DNA of 43,870 nucleotides from positions 1 through 43,870 of the forward strand of contig JALHDH010000010.1 in NCBI GenBank assembly GCA_022839105.1, in the 5' to 3' direction. This stretch comes from a bacterium. Lineage in GTDB: Bacteria > Vulcanimicrobiota > Xenobia > Xenobiales > Xenobiaceae. Below, in pieces: positions 33,004 through 40,666 of the stretch. The notes beneath the pieces are model-generated. The model did not search any database. It saw nothing but the letters and a program-made list of their open reading frames with translations, and was not told the origin of the DNA. Made by a program: the position numbers and the translations under genes. Positions within the stretch are counted from its first letter, which is position 1. Every line of letters begins with the position of its first letter.

Positions 33004-33483
33004 ATGAAGAAACTCAAGGATCTCATGAACACGGACCTGGTCACGGTTCCACCCGACATGCCGGTTTCCGAGCTGGCCGGCCTCCTGAGCACCCGGATGA
33101 TCTCCGGGGCCCCCGTCGTCGGCGAGCAGGGCAAGGTCATCGGGGTGGTCTCCCTTTCCGACATCGCGGCCTTCTCCGCCAGCGGTCGGGCCGGACTGCA
33201 GACCGACCGGGACATGTACTACAGCGTCCCCGAGATGGAGGACTATCTGGTCGGCTTCTTCACCGTCGAAGACTTCTCTCCGGGCGCCACGGTTCGGGAC
33301 ATCATGACCCCGGCGGTCTATACCCTGGGGCAGGAGTCGACCATCCTGGAGGCTGCCGAGATGATGCGTGCGGCCCGGATCCATCGGATCATCGTGACCC
33401 GGGAAGGGCTTCCCGAGGGCATCGTGACGACGATGGACCTGGTGGGAGCCCTGTGCGACCAGCTCAAGAAGGTGATTTCCTAG
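33004..33483 (+). CDS. CBS-domain pair protein
   Basis: Soluble protein of 159 residues made of two CBS motifs (about 1-60 and 95-155) that would form one Bateman module binding an adenine nucleotide. The tell-tale motifs are MNTDLVTVPPDMPVSELA, GAPVVGEQGKVIGVVSLSDI and, in the second half, IMTPAVYTLGQ and IHRIIVTREG. The linker between the two (about 65-92) is unusually long and acidic/aromatic. The ATG at 33004 has GGAGGG eight bases upstream and is preferred over the two ATG codons earlier in frame. The 288 bases before it hold only GC-rich hairpins and no other gene. Confidence 0.9.
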   Translation: MKKLKDLMNTDLVTVPPDMPVSELAGLLSTRMISGAPVVGEQGKVIGVVSLSDIAAFSASGRAGLQTDRDMYYSVPEMEDYLVGFFTVEDFSPGATVRDIMTPAVYTLGQESTILEAAEMMRAARIHRIIVTREGLPEGIVTTMDLVGALCDQLKKVIS

Positions 33484-33509
33484 GAAGCCTTCCAGGAAGA
33501 TCGGGCTCT

Positions 33510-34043
33510 TCAGTTCGAGACGTCGTTGCGATCCTTCCAGAGCGGAAGGACCACCGCCCGCTGCCGGGATGGCCTGGTCTGGTTCTGCGGGGAAGTCGGC
33601 CTGGTCGGGGCCTGGGCTTTCGGGCGGCCCCAGGCCCGGGTCAGGGCGGTGCCCATCAGGAGCCCCACCGCGATCCCTCCGGCCGCGACCAGGGCCTGGG
33701 CCCCCTCCACCGCGGCCAGGCCGTGGTCCTGCCGGAGCAGGGCCAGCATGGCCTGGAAGGCGCGGGTCCCCGGGACCAGGGGCAGGATTCCGGGCACCAC
33801 GAAGACCAGGGCCGGCATGCGGCGGGCCCGGGCCAGGGCTTCTCCGGCCAGCGAGACCGTGAGGGCCCCCAACAAGGCCCCGGCCGCCGGGGGGAGTCCG
33901 TTCAGCCCGACCCGGATCTGCACGGCCCATCCCATCAGCCCGGCCAGGGCGGCCCACAGCAGGGCGCTGCGCGGCACGTTGAAGAGGACCGCGCTGGCGG
34001 CCGTGCCGACCAGCACTCCCAAGGCCTTCAGCAGGAGGCTCAT
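33510..34043 (-). CDS. Threonine/serine exporter, ThrE C-terminal-type subunit
   Basis: Membrane protein of 177 residues with about five helices and the ThrE_2/DUF3815 pattern (LFNVPRSALLWAALAGLMGWAVQI, PALVFVVPGILPLVPGTRAFQAM). The C-terminal 35 residues are a polar, basic tail. ThrE exporters are split here into two genes, as in several phyla. The ATG at 34043 overlaps the upstream stop (ATGA); an ATG three codons earlier, at 34052, is possible. It probably works with the protein encoded just upstream. Confidence 0.88.
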   Translation of the reverse strand: MSLLLKALGVLVGTAASAVLFNVPRSALLWAALAGLMGWAVQIRVGLNGLPPAAGALLGALTVSLAGEALARARRMPALVFVVPGILPLVPGTRAFQAMLALLRQDHGLAAVEGAQALVAAGGIAVGLLMGTALTRAWGRPKAQAPTRPTSPQNQTRPSRQRAVVLPLWKDRNDVSN

Positions 34044-34819
34044 GGCGTCCATGCCAGCAGGCTGACTCCCAGGCAGACCCCGCCGGCCAGGGCGGCAGCG
34101 GTCAGGAGGGAGTCGGCGCCCCGGGCCACCCCGGCGATCAGCTCGCCGGCCATGAGGTCCCGGGCGGCGTTGGTCAGGGCCAGGCCGGGCAGGAGGGGGA
34201 TCACTCCGGCCACGATCAGGGCATCCACCTGGATTCCGGGGAGAAGGTTCCGGCTCAGGCTCGCGCACAGGCTGACCGCCACCCCATTCAGGAAGACGGC
34301 CAGGAAGGGGGGCAGGAAGGCCACCAGCTCGTCGACCATCCGGGCCAGGATGCCCAGAAGGAGGGCCGGGACCAGTTCCAAGGGACCCCCGCCCACCAGC
34401 AACGCGAAACCGGATGTGGCCAGGCTCTGGGCCAGGTACATCCTGCGGCGGGACTTCCGCTCGCTGGCCAGTCCGGAGGGCTTGAGAAGGTCGGAGAGCT
34501 CGCCCGCCGCTGCCTGCAGGCTGAGCTCGCCTGCCTCCAGGCTGCGCGAGATCGCGTTGACCACCGCCACCTTGGACATGTCGATGGTGCGCACCCGAAC
34601 CCGCGCCAACCGGGTCACAGGGCGGTTGCCGCCCACCGAGACGGTGATTCCGGTGGGGGTCGCGATGCTCTCGACCTCGACGCCACAGGCCGCCCCGATC
34701 CGCGACACGGTCTCTTCGACCCGAGCCGTTTCGGCGCCGCTGGCGATCAGGACCCTGGCCGCGTCCAGGCAGACCCGGGCGACGTCGCGGAGGGAAGCCC
34801 GGTCCGGAAGTGTGTCCAT
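34040..34819 (-). CDS. Threonine/serine exporter, ThrE N-terminal-type subunit
   Basis: Protein of 259 residues with a cytoplasmic N-terminal domain (about 1-115) that carries ASGAETARVEETVSRIG and a downstream VSVGG strand pattern, as in ThrE_N/DUF1212 proteins. About five membrane helices follow (GVIPLLPGLALTNAARDLMAGE is typical). ATG at 34819 is preferred over the longer frame because ACAGAGG precedes it. Paired with the short ThrE_2 gene downstream it would export threonine or serine, or a related small molecule. Confidence 0.9.
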   Translation of the reverse strand: MDTLPDRASLRDVARVCLDAARVLIASGAETARVEETVSRIGAACGVEVESIATPTGITVSVGGNRPVTRLARVRVRTIDMSKVAVVNAISRSLEAGELSLQAAAGELSDLLKPSGLASERKSRRRMYLAQSLATSGFALLVGGGPLELVPALLLGILARMVDELVAFLPPFLAVFLNGVAVSLCASLSRNLLPGIQVDALIVAGVIPLLPGLALTNAARDLMAGELIAGVARGADSLLTAAALAGGVCLGVSLLAWTP

Positions 34820-34907
34820 CCTCTGTCCGTAGTCCCGGGCTCTCAAAGAATGCTGAAAATCTCTCGGCGGATCCTGGTTTCGGGAGTGCCGGGCGGGGAT
34901 GGCCGGC

Positions 34908-35615
34908 TCAGGGAGTCTTCAGGCCCAACTCCTCCAAGGCGCGATCCATCAGGGGATCCCAGCCTCGGTTGGCGCCGGGGTTGGCCGGGCTGGGATGGGC
35001 GACGCAGCCGATCCGCAAATCCAGGCCTTCCAGGGCCTCGCGGGCCCGCTTCTCGGCGAATCGGCCGACGGCCAGCAGGTATCCGGGACGGAGGTGCTCG
35101 ATCTGTCGGCGCAGGGCCCGATCACAGGCCGCGAAGAGCGCAGTCCTCTCGGCAATGGGAAGGCGGTCCGGGGTCCGGTTTCGACCGGACTCCTCCATGA
35201 AGACCAGGGGGCAGTAGTTGAGCACGAAGAATCTGCGGAAGAAGTCCTCCGGGGTGGCGTGTCGGGCCCGGGCCCAGCCCCAGACCCGAGCGCCGCTGAC
35301 CTCGCTGCGCGGGCATTCGAAGCCCAGGACGGGCCGCTTGGGGTGCTCCGGTCGGGGGCGTCCCACGGGGGCCTCCAGGCCCAACCAGTCGCGGACATGC
35401 GCGACCTCACCGAAGGGGATTCCGGTCTGGGCCATTCCGAAGGGGCCAGGGTTCATCCCCAGCAGCACGACCTGCTTGGGTGGGTGGCCGTGGCGTTCCA
35501 GATACAGTTCGAAGGGGGCGCGAGCGTATTCCAGCGGGTTGTAGACGCAAGTCACCGGCGGCCCGAAAGCCAGGGGCCGAAGTTCTTCAATCAGGCGGTC
35601 GAAGATGTCCATCAT
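34908..35615 (-). CDS. SMUG1-type uracil-DNA glycosylase
   Basis: DNA repair enzyme of 235 residues of the SMUG1 family, which is rare in bacteria. The uracil-binding/catalytic block GMNPGPFGMAQTGIPFGEV spans residues 53-71 with Asn55 at the catalytic position, and the DNA-intercalation block HPSPANPGANRGW lies near residue 207 with the conserved His. The internal HPKRPVLGFECPRSEVSG, NYCPLVF and GRNRTP blocks also match. Its length and motifs resemble the animal enzyme closely. It would remove uracil and oxidised pyrimidines from DNA. The gene stands alone, divergent from the MORN-like gene. ATG at 35615 is followed by a second ATG. Confidence 0.95.
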   Translation of the reverse strand: MMDIFDRLIEELRPLAFGPPVTCVYNPLEYARAPFELYLERHGHPPKQVVLLGMNPGPFGMAQTGIPFGEVAHVRDWLGLEAPVGRPRPEHPKRPVLGFECPRSEVSGARVWGWARARHATPEDFFRRFFVLNYCPLVFMEESGRNRTPDRLPIAERTALFAACDRALRRQIEHLRPGYLLAVGRFAEKRAREALEGLDLRIGCVAHPSPANPGANRGWDPLMDRALEELGLKTP

Positions 35616-35775
35616 GGCGGCCCGTCCGTTCGACGTCGCCAGGGGGGTGGCCTGTGCCGCGAACCACCCGTGAAGAGCCGGTCACCCCATGGCGGATCGA
35701 GGGGGCTCGGCGGGCAGGAGCGCTCGTGGAGGCGACCGAAGGCCGGCAGACTCTACCTGGATCGAGAGGTGCCTC

Positions 35776-36246
35776 TTGAAGACGATACGCATCCCCCTGC
35801 TCGGCCTTCTCCTGGCCGGCCTGCTGACCCTCCCGGGACTGGCCTTCCCACAGGACGCGGCCCAGATGGAGGCCGAACTTGAGGCTCTCCTGCGTCCCTT
35901 CAAGACGATGGGGACCAAGGGGTTCGAGACCGCCTGGCCGGACGGGAAGCCCAAGGAGAAGTATTCCGTGGCTTCAGACGGGACGGTCTCCTACACAAAG
36001 TTCTACCCGGCCGGCAACTTCGCTGTGAAGTACCAGCGCAAGCCCGACGGCGCGATCACCTACGAGCGCTGGCACGGCAACGGTCGCAGCGCCGCCATCC
36101 TGACCCGGGATCCGCGGATCATGGCCTACACGTCCTATTGGCCCAGCGGGATCCCCCGCGAGAAGTTCCAGTCCAACTTCCAGACCAAGGATCGATTCTA
36201 TATCCGTCACGACGAACAGGGTCGGCAGGTCATCCCCCGGCCCTGA
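35776..36246 (+). CDS. Secreted MORN-like repeat protein
   Basis: Protein of 156 residues with a signal peptide (about 1-25, IPLLGLLLAGLLTLPGLAF). The mature part contains four to five units of 22-24 residues of the type [WFY]-x-x-x-G-x(4-5)-[KR]-[FY] (AWPDGKPKEKYSV, KFYPAGNFAVKYQ, RWHGNGRSAAI, SYWPSGIPREKFQ). They resemble MORN_2/YwqK-type beta-hairpin repeats. The start is TTG at 35776, with GAGAGG six bases upstream; no ATG in frame gives a signal peptide. Function unknown, probably periplasmic. Confidence 0.8.
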   Translation: MKTIRIPLLGLLLAGLLTLPGLAFPQDAAQMEAELEALLRPFKTMGTKGFETAWPDGKPKEKYSVASDGTVSYTKFYPAGNFAVKYQRKPDGAITYERWHGNGRSAAILTRDPRIMAYTSYWPSGIPREKFQSNFQTKDRFYIRHDEQGRQVIPRP

Positions 36247-36247
36247 T

Positions 36248-36281
36248 CCGCCTGAAGGCCCGGAAGGCCCGGATTCGGCGG
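36248..36281. terminator. Hairpin between convergent genes
   Basis: In the 40 bases between the MORN-like gene and the convergent unknown gene, CCGCC(T)GAA pairs with TTCGGCGG around a loop that contains a tandem GAAGGCCCG repeat. It could terminate both transcripts. No U-tract. Confidence 0.35.
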
Positions 36282-36286
36282 GATTC

Positions 36287-36838
36287 TCAGCCGGGTTCGG
36301 GCTTGTCCCGTTTCATGAAGTCCTGTTTGAGCCGCGCGACCAGGTCCTCGTCGCTGAATCCGCGTCGTCGGACCTTGTCGGCCTCCTTCCTGGAGGGTTG
36401 GGCGCTTTGGACCTCTCCAAAGCCGGCAGGAGGTCTCGTCGCCGAGGCCGGCCGGGATTCCACGCGGATCCGATTCTGGAGCTGAGCGCTTGACGAGAAG
36501 TCGACGGCCTCACCTGGCCGGAAGACCCCCTCGGGCCGGGCGCTCGGCTCGGCGGAGCGACCCGTCGGAGCCCCCGGGAGGACCGGTCGGGTGGGTGGAG
36601 GCGGGGCCTCGCGAGCTTCGGCCGAGCGCTCCAGTCGGATTCGCACCGCCACGGTCTGGGAGTCGTAGTCGGGGGGAGGAACCCAGTGCAGGATTGCCGG
36701 GTCGGGCGGTTCGGTGATCTGCTCCCGGATCCGGGCCAGTCGCCCGGCATCGGCGATGAAGGTGACAGGTGGGGGGGGGACGGCACGGTTCGAGGTCACG
36801 AGGGTCCCTTGGCCAGGGAGGGCCTTCATTCCTGGCAT
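36287..36838 (-). CDS. Hypothetical protein, partly disordered
   Basis: I do not recognise this protein of 183 residues. Residues about 30-70 look ordered (LARIREQITEPPDPAILHW, YDSQTVAVRIRLER). A long Pro/Ser/Arg-rich segment follows and the last 25 residues are charged and helical (DEDLVARLKQDFMKRD). Codon use, with very high third-position GC, matches the neighbours and favours real coding. No signal peptide or membrane segment. The start codon is uncertain: ATG 36838, ATG 36829 or a GTG further in. It is divergent from ftsY across 148 bases. Confidence 0.55.
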   Translation of the reverse strand: MPGMKALPGQGTLVTSNRAVPPPPVTFIADAGRLARIREQITEPPDPAILHWVPPPDYDSQTVAVRIRLERSAEAREAPPPPTRPVLPGAPTGRSAEPSARPEGVFRPGEAVDFSSSAQLQNRIRVESRPASATRPPAGFGEVQSAQPSRKEADKVRRRGFSDEDLVARLKQDFMKRDKPEPG

Positions 36839-36853
36839 CCACCCGGCGGGTTT

Positions 36854-36944
36854 GGGAGTCTTCGGGGGAAAACTCCCTCAGGCGAGCCCCCGAGGTTCTG
36901 CGGAGAGCCCGCGGACGGGGGAGGAGCCCCGAGCCTGATCGGGG
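36854..36944. promoter_or_regulatory. Two small hairpins in the ftsY divergent region
   Basis: GGGAGT/ACTCCC (36854-36877) and CCCCGA/TCGGGG (36927-36944) are perfect six-base stems in the 148-base region between the unknown gene and ftsY. They may be regulatory or chance; no -10/-35 pair is evident. Confidence 0.25.
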
Positions 36945-36986
36945 AACCGACCGCGCCAGGACGCTCAGGAATGAAGGGAGTTCACC

Positions 36987-38222
36987 ATGGACAGGTTGGG
37001 TCGGTGGTTGGGGCGCAAGAAATCTCCCCCTGCTGAAGAACCCTCGTCGGCCTCGGAACCCGAGAGCGCGGGGTTGGAATCCCCTCCCTCCGAGGTCCAG
37101 GAGGCCCCGGCCTCGGAGCCTCTGCCTGGCGCCTCGTCCTCGGAGGAGGAACCCGCCCCCGGCGCTTCGGGAGGGTTGCGCGGAATCTGGGAAGCGACCC
37201 GGAGGCTGGCCCTGACTCCGGTGGATCCCTTCTTCGAGAAGATGGCCGAGGGCCTCAACCGCACCCGCCAGAGCCTGGTGGGACAGGTGGTGGACCTGTT
37301 CCGGTCGCATCGCAGGATCGACGAGGAGTTCTGGGAGGAGCTCGAGGCGATCCTGTTGACGGCGGACGTCGGGGTGGCGGCCACGGATCGGATTCTCGAA
37401 GCCCTCCAGGGATCCGTGCGCGAAAAGAAGCTGCGCGAGCCCGCCGAGCTCCTGGACGAGTTGCGCGAGGTCCTGGGGCGGATCCTGGGAGCCGAGGAGC
37501 CCGAGGTCAGGGCCTTGCGGATCGAGAAGGGCCGGGTGAACGTGGTCCTCATGGTCGGGGTCAACGGAACCGGGAAGACCACCTCCACAGCCAAGCTGGC
37601 CCATCACTACCACAAGCAGGGCTACAAGGTCCTCCTGGCGGCAGCCGATACCTTCCGGGCGGCTGCCATCGACCAGTTGCAGGTCTGGGCCGATCGCGTC
37701 GGAGTCGACCTGGTCCGCCATCGCGAGGGCTCGGACCCTGCCGCCGTGGTCTATGACGCGATCGCCGCGGCCCAGGCCCGCGGAGTCGACCTGGTCCTGG
37801 TGGACACGGCGGGGCGCCTTCACTCGAAGGCCAACCTGATGGAGGAACTCAGGAAGATCCGCCGGGTCGCCGGCAAGGACCTTCCCGGGGCACCCCACGA
37901 GGTGCTGCTGGTCCTGGACGCGACCACGGGGCAGAATGCCCTGGAGCAGGCCCGGGTCTTCCATCAGGTCACCGAGTTGACGGGCCTGGTCCTGTGCAAG
38001 CTGGACGGGACGGCTCGCGGCGGGATCATCGTGGCCATCGCCCAGGAATTCCAGATTCCGGTGAAGTACATCGGGGTCGGAGAGGGTTTGGAGGACCTGC
38101 AGGCCTTCGAACCGGGTCAGTTCCTGGAGGCGCTCTTCGATCAGCGTCCCGGAGCGGGAGAGGCGAGAGACGAGGGGGGAGGCCCTTCGGGAAGCAGTTC
38201 TGTTCAAGATTCTCGTTCATAA
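36987..38222 (+). CDS. ftsY: Signal recognition particle receptor FtsY
   Basis: SRP-receptor GTPase of 411 residues that docks ribosome-nascent chain complexes at the membrane. Residues 1-65 are the acidic, Pro/Glu/Ser-rich A domain with a basic amphipathic N-terminus (MDRLGRWLGRKK). The NG domain holds the four-helix N part (about 85-170), the P-loop GVNGTGKTT, the DTFRAAAIDQLQVWADRVGVDL block, VDTAGR and TKLDGTARGG-like CKLDGTARGG. AAGGGAG lies six bases before the ATG. The C-terminus extends about 25 residues beyond the G domain as a Gly/Ser-rich tail. Confidence 0.96.
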   Translation: MDRLGRWLGRKKSPPAEEPSSASEPESAGLESPPSEVQEAPASEPLPGASSSEEEPAPGASGGLRGIWEATRRLALTPVDPFFEKMAEGLNRTRQSLVGQVVDLFRSHRRIDEEFWEELEAILLTADVGVAATDRILEALQGSVREKKLREPAELLDELREVLGRILGAEEPEVRALRIEKGRVNVVLMVGVNGTGKTTSTAKLAHHYHKQGYKVLLAAADTFRAAAIDQLQVWADRVGVDLVRHREGSDPAAVVYDAIAAAQARGVDLVLVDTAGRLHSKANLMEELRKIRRVAGKDLPGAPHEVLLVLDATTGQNALEQARVFHQVTELTGLVLCKLDGTARGGIIVAIAQEFQIPVKYIGVGEGLEDLQAFEPGQFLEALFDQRPGAGEARDEGGGPSGSSSVQDSRS

Positions 38223-38252
38223 CCTGTTAACAATCTGTTCCGGGTCGGGATC

Positions 38253-38281
38253 TTGTCGCTTCAGGGGTCCATCGGTATATA
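38253..38281 (+). promoter_or_regulatory. Sigma-70 promoter for the 38305 gene
   Basis: TTGTCG (38253-38258), a 17-base spacer and TATATA (38276-38281). Transcription would begin near 38288, leaving a 17-base leader with GAGGAGG before the GTG start. The AT-rich -10 stands out in this GC-rich window. Confidence 0.65.
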
Positions 38282-38287
38282 TCCGAT
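38271..38287. promoter_or_regulatory. Operator-like inverted repeat over the -10 box
   Basis: ATCGG (38271-38275) and CCGAT (38283-38287) flank the seven-base AT core that contains TATATA. A dimeric regulator binding here would block the promoter. No candidate regulator is adjacent. Confidence 0.45.
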
Positions 38288-38304
38288 GAGGAGGACGGGT
38301 CAAA

Positions 38305-39105
38305 GTGGCTATCAATCCAGCAGTCAGCTCGGCAAATCTGATGAACAAGGCAGCCCAGGTCGGGTTTGCCCAGAACATCACCACGCCCAAGGAACTCAAA
38401 CAGACCGAGGAACCTCGTCGAGTCCAGCACCAGGACGAAGACGGCCCGGAGTCGGCTCCGGCTCGAGGTAGCGCCAGGGACAAGACCCCGGAGGAGCCCT
38501 CGCAGCCTCGGAACCAGAACCTCGATCTGGTCCGGCGCGACTCGGGTGCCCGGCGGCAGGTCCAGACCGGTGCCACCAAGGCTGGGACCCAGACCGGCAA
38601 GACCGGTGAGACGGCTGCCGAATCGAAGGCCACCCAGCTCCAGACTCCGCAAGCCCAGTCCAGCGACGCGGCCACTCGGACCTTGCGCCTGGCCCTGGCG
38701 GACAACAGCCGTCAGCTTCAGGCCCGGTTCGACTCGACCCAACCCCAACAGGGAGCCCAGCAGCCCGGCCTGGGGGCAGAGGCCCGTCGGACGGTCATGC
38801 TGCGGAACCTCGAGAGCATGGTCAACATGCAGCTCGCCCAGTATACCGGCAATGAGCCTTATTCGCGCTCGAATTACCGGCAGATCCTGGGCGCCCTGAC
38901 CCAGATGCAGGGGGGCGGCACCTCCACCAAGACCCAGGGCTCCAGCGTCGACAGTCGGGACGAGCAGGCCTGGCAGGCCGAGGAGAGCGAAGCTGGGGAC
39001 GGGATCTACCGTCTCTACAGCGGCCAGGCGGCCAAGACCCTCTCCTTCCTGGATCCTCAGCAGGACAAGAAGCCTGGCGGCGATCCCCTGGATCTGGTCG
39101 CCTAG
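38305..39105 (+). CDS. Hypothetical low-complexity protein
   Basis: Protein of 266 residues of unknown family. Residues 1-35 are ordered and begin MAINPAVSSANLMNKAAQVGFAQN. The next 110 residues are rich in Gln, Thr, Arg, Glu and Ser and probably disordered. A conserved-looking C-terminal part (about 170-225) contains RNLESMVNMQLAQYTGNEPYSRSNYRQIL. There is no signal peptide, membrane helix or cysteine. The GTG start is fixed by GAGGAGG. It has its own promoter with an operator-like palindrome and a 12-base-pair hairpin after it, so it is a single-gene unit. The pattern of disordered middle and helical ends could suit a surface, filament or RNA-binding role, but this is a guess. Confidence 0.8.
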   Translation: MAINPAVSSANLMNKAAQVGFAQNITTPKELKQTEEPRRVQHQDEDGPESAPARGSARDKTPEEPSQPRNQNLDLVRRDSGARRQVQTGATKAGTQTGKTGETAAESKATQLQTPQAQSSDAATRTLRLALADNSRQLQARFDSTQPQQGAQQPGLGAEARRTVMLRNLESMVNMQLAQYTGNEPYSRSNYRQILGALTQMQGGGTSTKTQGSSVDSRDEQAWQAEESEAGDGIYRLYSGQAAKTLSFLDPQQDKKPGGDPLDLVA

Positions 39106-39129
39106 AACTCCAAGACCCGGCTCCGGATT

Positions 39130-39158
39130 CCGACGGCCTCCCGAAAGGGGGCCGTCGG
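39130..39158 (+). terminator. Strong hairpin after the 38305 gene
   Basis: CCGACGGCCTCC (39130-39141) pairs with GGGGGCCGTCGG (39147-39158), one G-T wobble, around the loop CGAAA. It lies 25 bases after the stop codon. No U-tract follows, so it may act as a rho-assisted terminator or 3' stabiliser. Confidence 0.6.
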
Positions 39159-39283
39159 ACTGTACGCCGGATTCGTCCCTTGCCTGGAGGGCCGGGTAGG
39201 TTCGCGGCCTCGGGGCGCGAAGGGGGGGCTTTCCAGATGCGCTCTTCGTGGGCGCGCCGTCCGAAATGCTTAGGAGGATTCCC

Positions 39284-40558
39284 ATGCTCGACCATGTGTG
39301 GACCGTGGACCCCGAGGTGGCCCGCGCCATCGTCGGCGAGACCCGCCGCCAGGAGACCACCCTGGAGATGATCGCCTCGGAGAACTTCGTCAGCGAGGCC
39401 GTCCTGGAGGCCCAGGGCAGCGTCCTGACCAACAAGTATGCTGAAGGCTACCCGGGGCGACGCTATTATGGAGGTTGCGAGTTCGTCGACGTGATCGAGG
39501 ACCTGGCCCGTCAGCGGGCCTGCAGGCTCTTCGGAGCCCAGCACGCCAACGTCCAGCCGCATTCCGGCTCTCAAGCGAATATCGCCTCCTATTACTCGGT
39601 GCTTCAGCACGGCGACAAGGTGCTCGGCATGTCGCTGGCCCACGGAGGCCATCTGACCCATGGCCACAAGGTCAACTTCTCGGGTTCCCACTTCCAGGTC
39701 GTGCAGTACGGCTTGGATCCCGAAACCGAGCGCATCGACTACGATCAGGTCCGCGACCTGGCCCGGGAGCACCGTCCCAAGCTGATCCTGGCCGGGGCCA
39801 GCGCCTATCCGCGCGAGATCGAGTTCGCACCTTTCCGCGAGATCGCCGACGAGATCGGCGCCCGGCTGATGGTGGACATGGCCCACTTCGCGGGGCTGGT
39901 CGCTGCCGGGCTTCATCAGAATCCGGTGCAGTACGCCGATCTGGTCACCACGACCACCCACAAGACCCTCAGGGGGCCGCGGGGGGGCATGATCTTGTGC
40001 CGTGAGGAGCTGGCCAAGGCGGTTGACAAGCAGGTCTTCCCCGGTTTCCAGGGTGGTCCCCTCGAGCACGTGATCGCGGCCAAGGCGGTGGCCTTCCATG
40101 AAGCCTCCCAGGAGTCGTTCCGCGAGTATCAGCGCAGTCTGGTGGCCAATGCCCGGGTCCTGGCCGAGACCCTGGCCGAGGGAGGCGCCCGCCTGATCAG
40201 CGGCGGGACCGATACCCACCTGATCCTGGTGGACGTCACCCCGCTGGGCCTGACCGGGCAGGAGGCCGAGACCTCGCTGCATCGGGCCGGGATCACGGTC
40301 AACAAGAACGCGATCCCCTTCGACAAGAACCCGCCTTCGGTCGCCAGCGGGATCCGCATGGGGACCCCCGCCCTGACGACTCGTGGGATGGGGCTGGACC
40401 AGATGCGCCGCGTGGGCGGATGGATCCTCGAGATCCTCAAGGCTCCCCAGGATTCGGATCTGGCCCGTCGGATCCGCGTGGGGGTCGAGGAACTGTGTCG
40501 CCAGCATCCCTTGTACGTCCGTCGGCTGGAGTCCAGCCAAGAGCCTGCGACCTCCTGA
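39284..40558 (+). CDS. glyA: Serine hydroxymethyltransferase
   Basis: PLP enzyme of 424 residues that interconverts serine and glycine with tetrahydrofolate. It shows EMIASENFVS, TNKYAEGYPGRRYYGG, the NVQPHSGSQAN motif and the PLP-lysine block TTTTHKTLRGPRGG. ATG at 39284 has AGGAGG six bases before it; earlier starts in frame lack a ribosome site. It is separated from arcC by 108 bases that contain a strong hairpin. Confidence 0.96.
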   Translation: MLDHVWTVDPEVARAIVGETRRQETTLEMIASENFVSEAVLEAQGSVLTNKYAEGYPGRRYYGGCEFVDVIEDLARQRACRLFGAQHANVQPHSGSQANIASYYSVLQHGDKVLGMSLAHGGHLTHGHKVNFSGSHFQVVQYGLDPETERIDYDQVRDLAREHRPKLILAGASAYPREIEFAPFREIADEIGARLMVDMAHFAGLVAAGLHQNPVQYADLVTTTTHKTLRGPRGGMILCREELAKAVDKQVFPGFQGGPLEHVIAAKAVAFHEASQESFREYQRSLVANARVLAETLAEGGARLISGGTDTHLILVDVTPLGLTGQEAETSLHRAGITVNKNAIPFDKNPPSVASGIRMGTPALTTRGMGLDQMRRVGGWILEILKAPQDSDLARRIRVGVEELCRQHPLYVRRLESSQEPATS

Positions 40559-40577
40559 AAGGCGGCGCAGGAATCCC

Positions 40578-40605
40578 GGGCCGCGTCCTGGAATGGACGC
40601 GGCCC
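40578..40605 (+). terminator. Perfect 11-base-pair hairpin after glyA
   Basis: GGGCCGCGTCC (40578-40588) pairs perfectly with GGACGCGGCCC (40595-40605) around the loop TGGAAT, 20 bases after the glyA stop. No U-tract; terminator, attenuator or mRNA end protector. Confidence 0.6.
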
Positions 40606-40666
40606 CGCCGGGCTTCTCATGCTGGATGCCCGGGGCCCCATCTGATTCGTCCTGGAGGTTTCTTCC

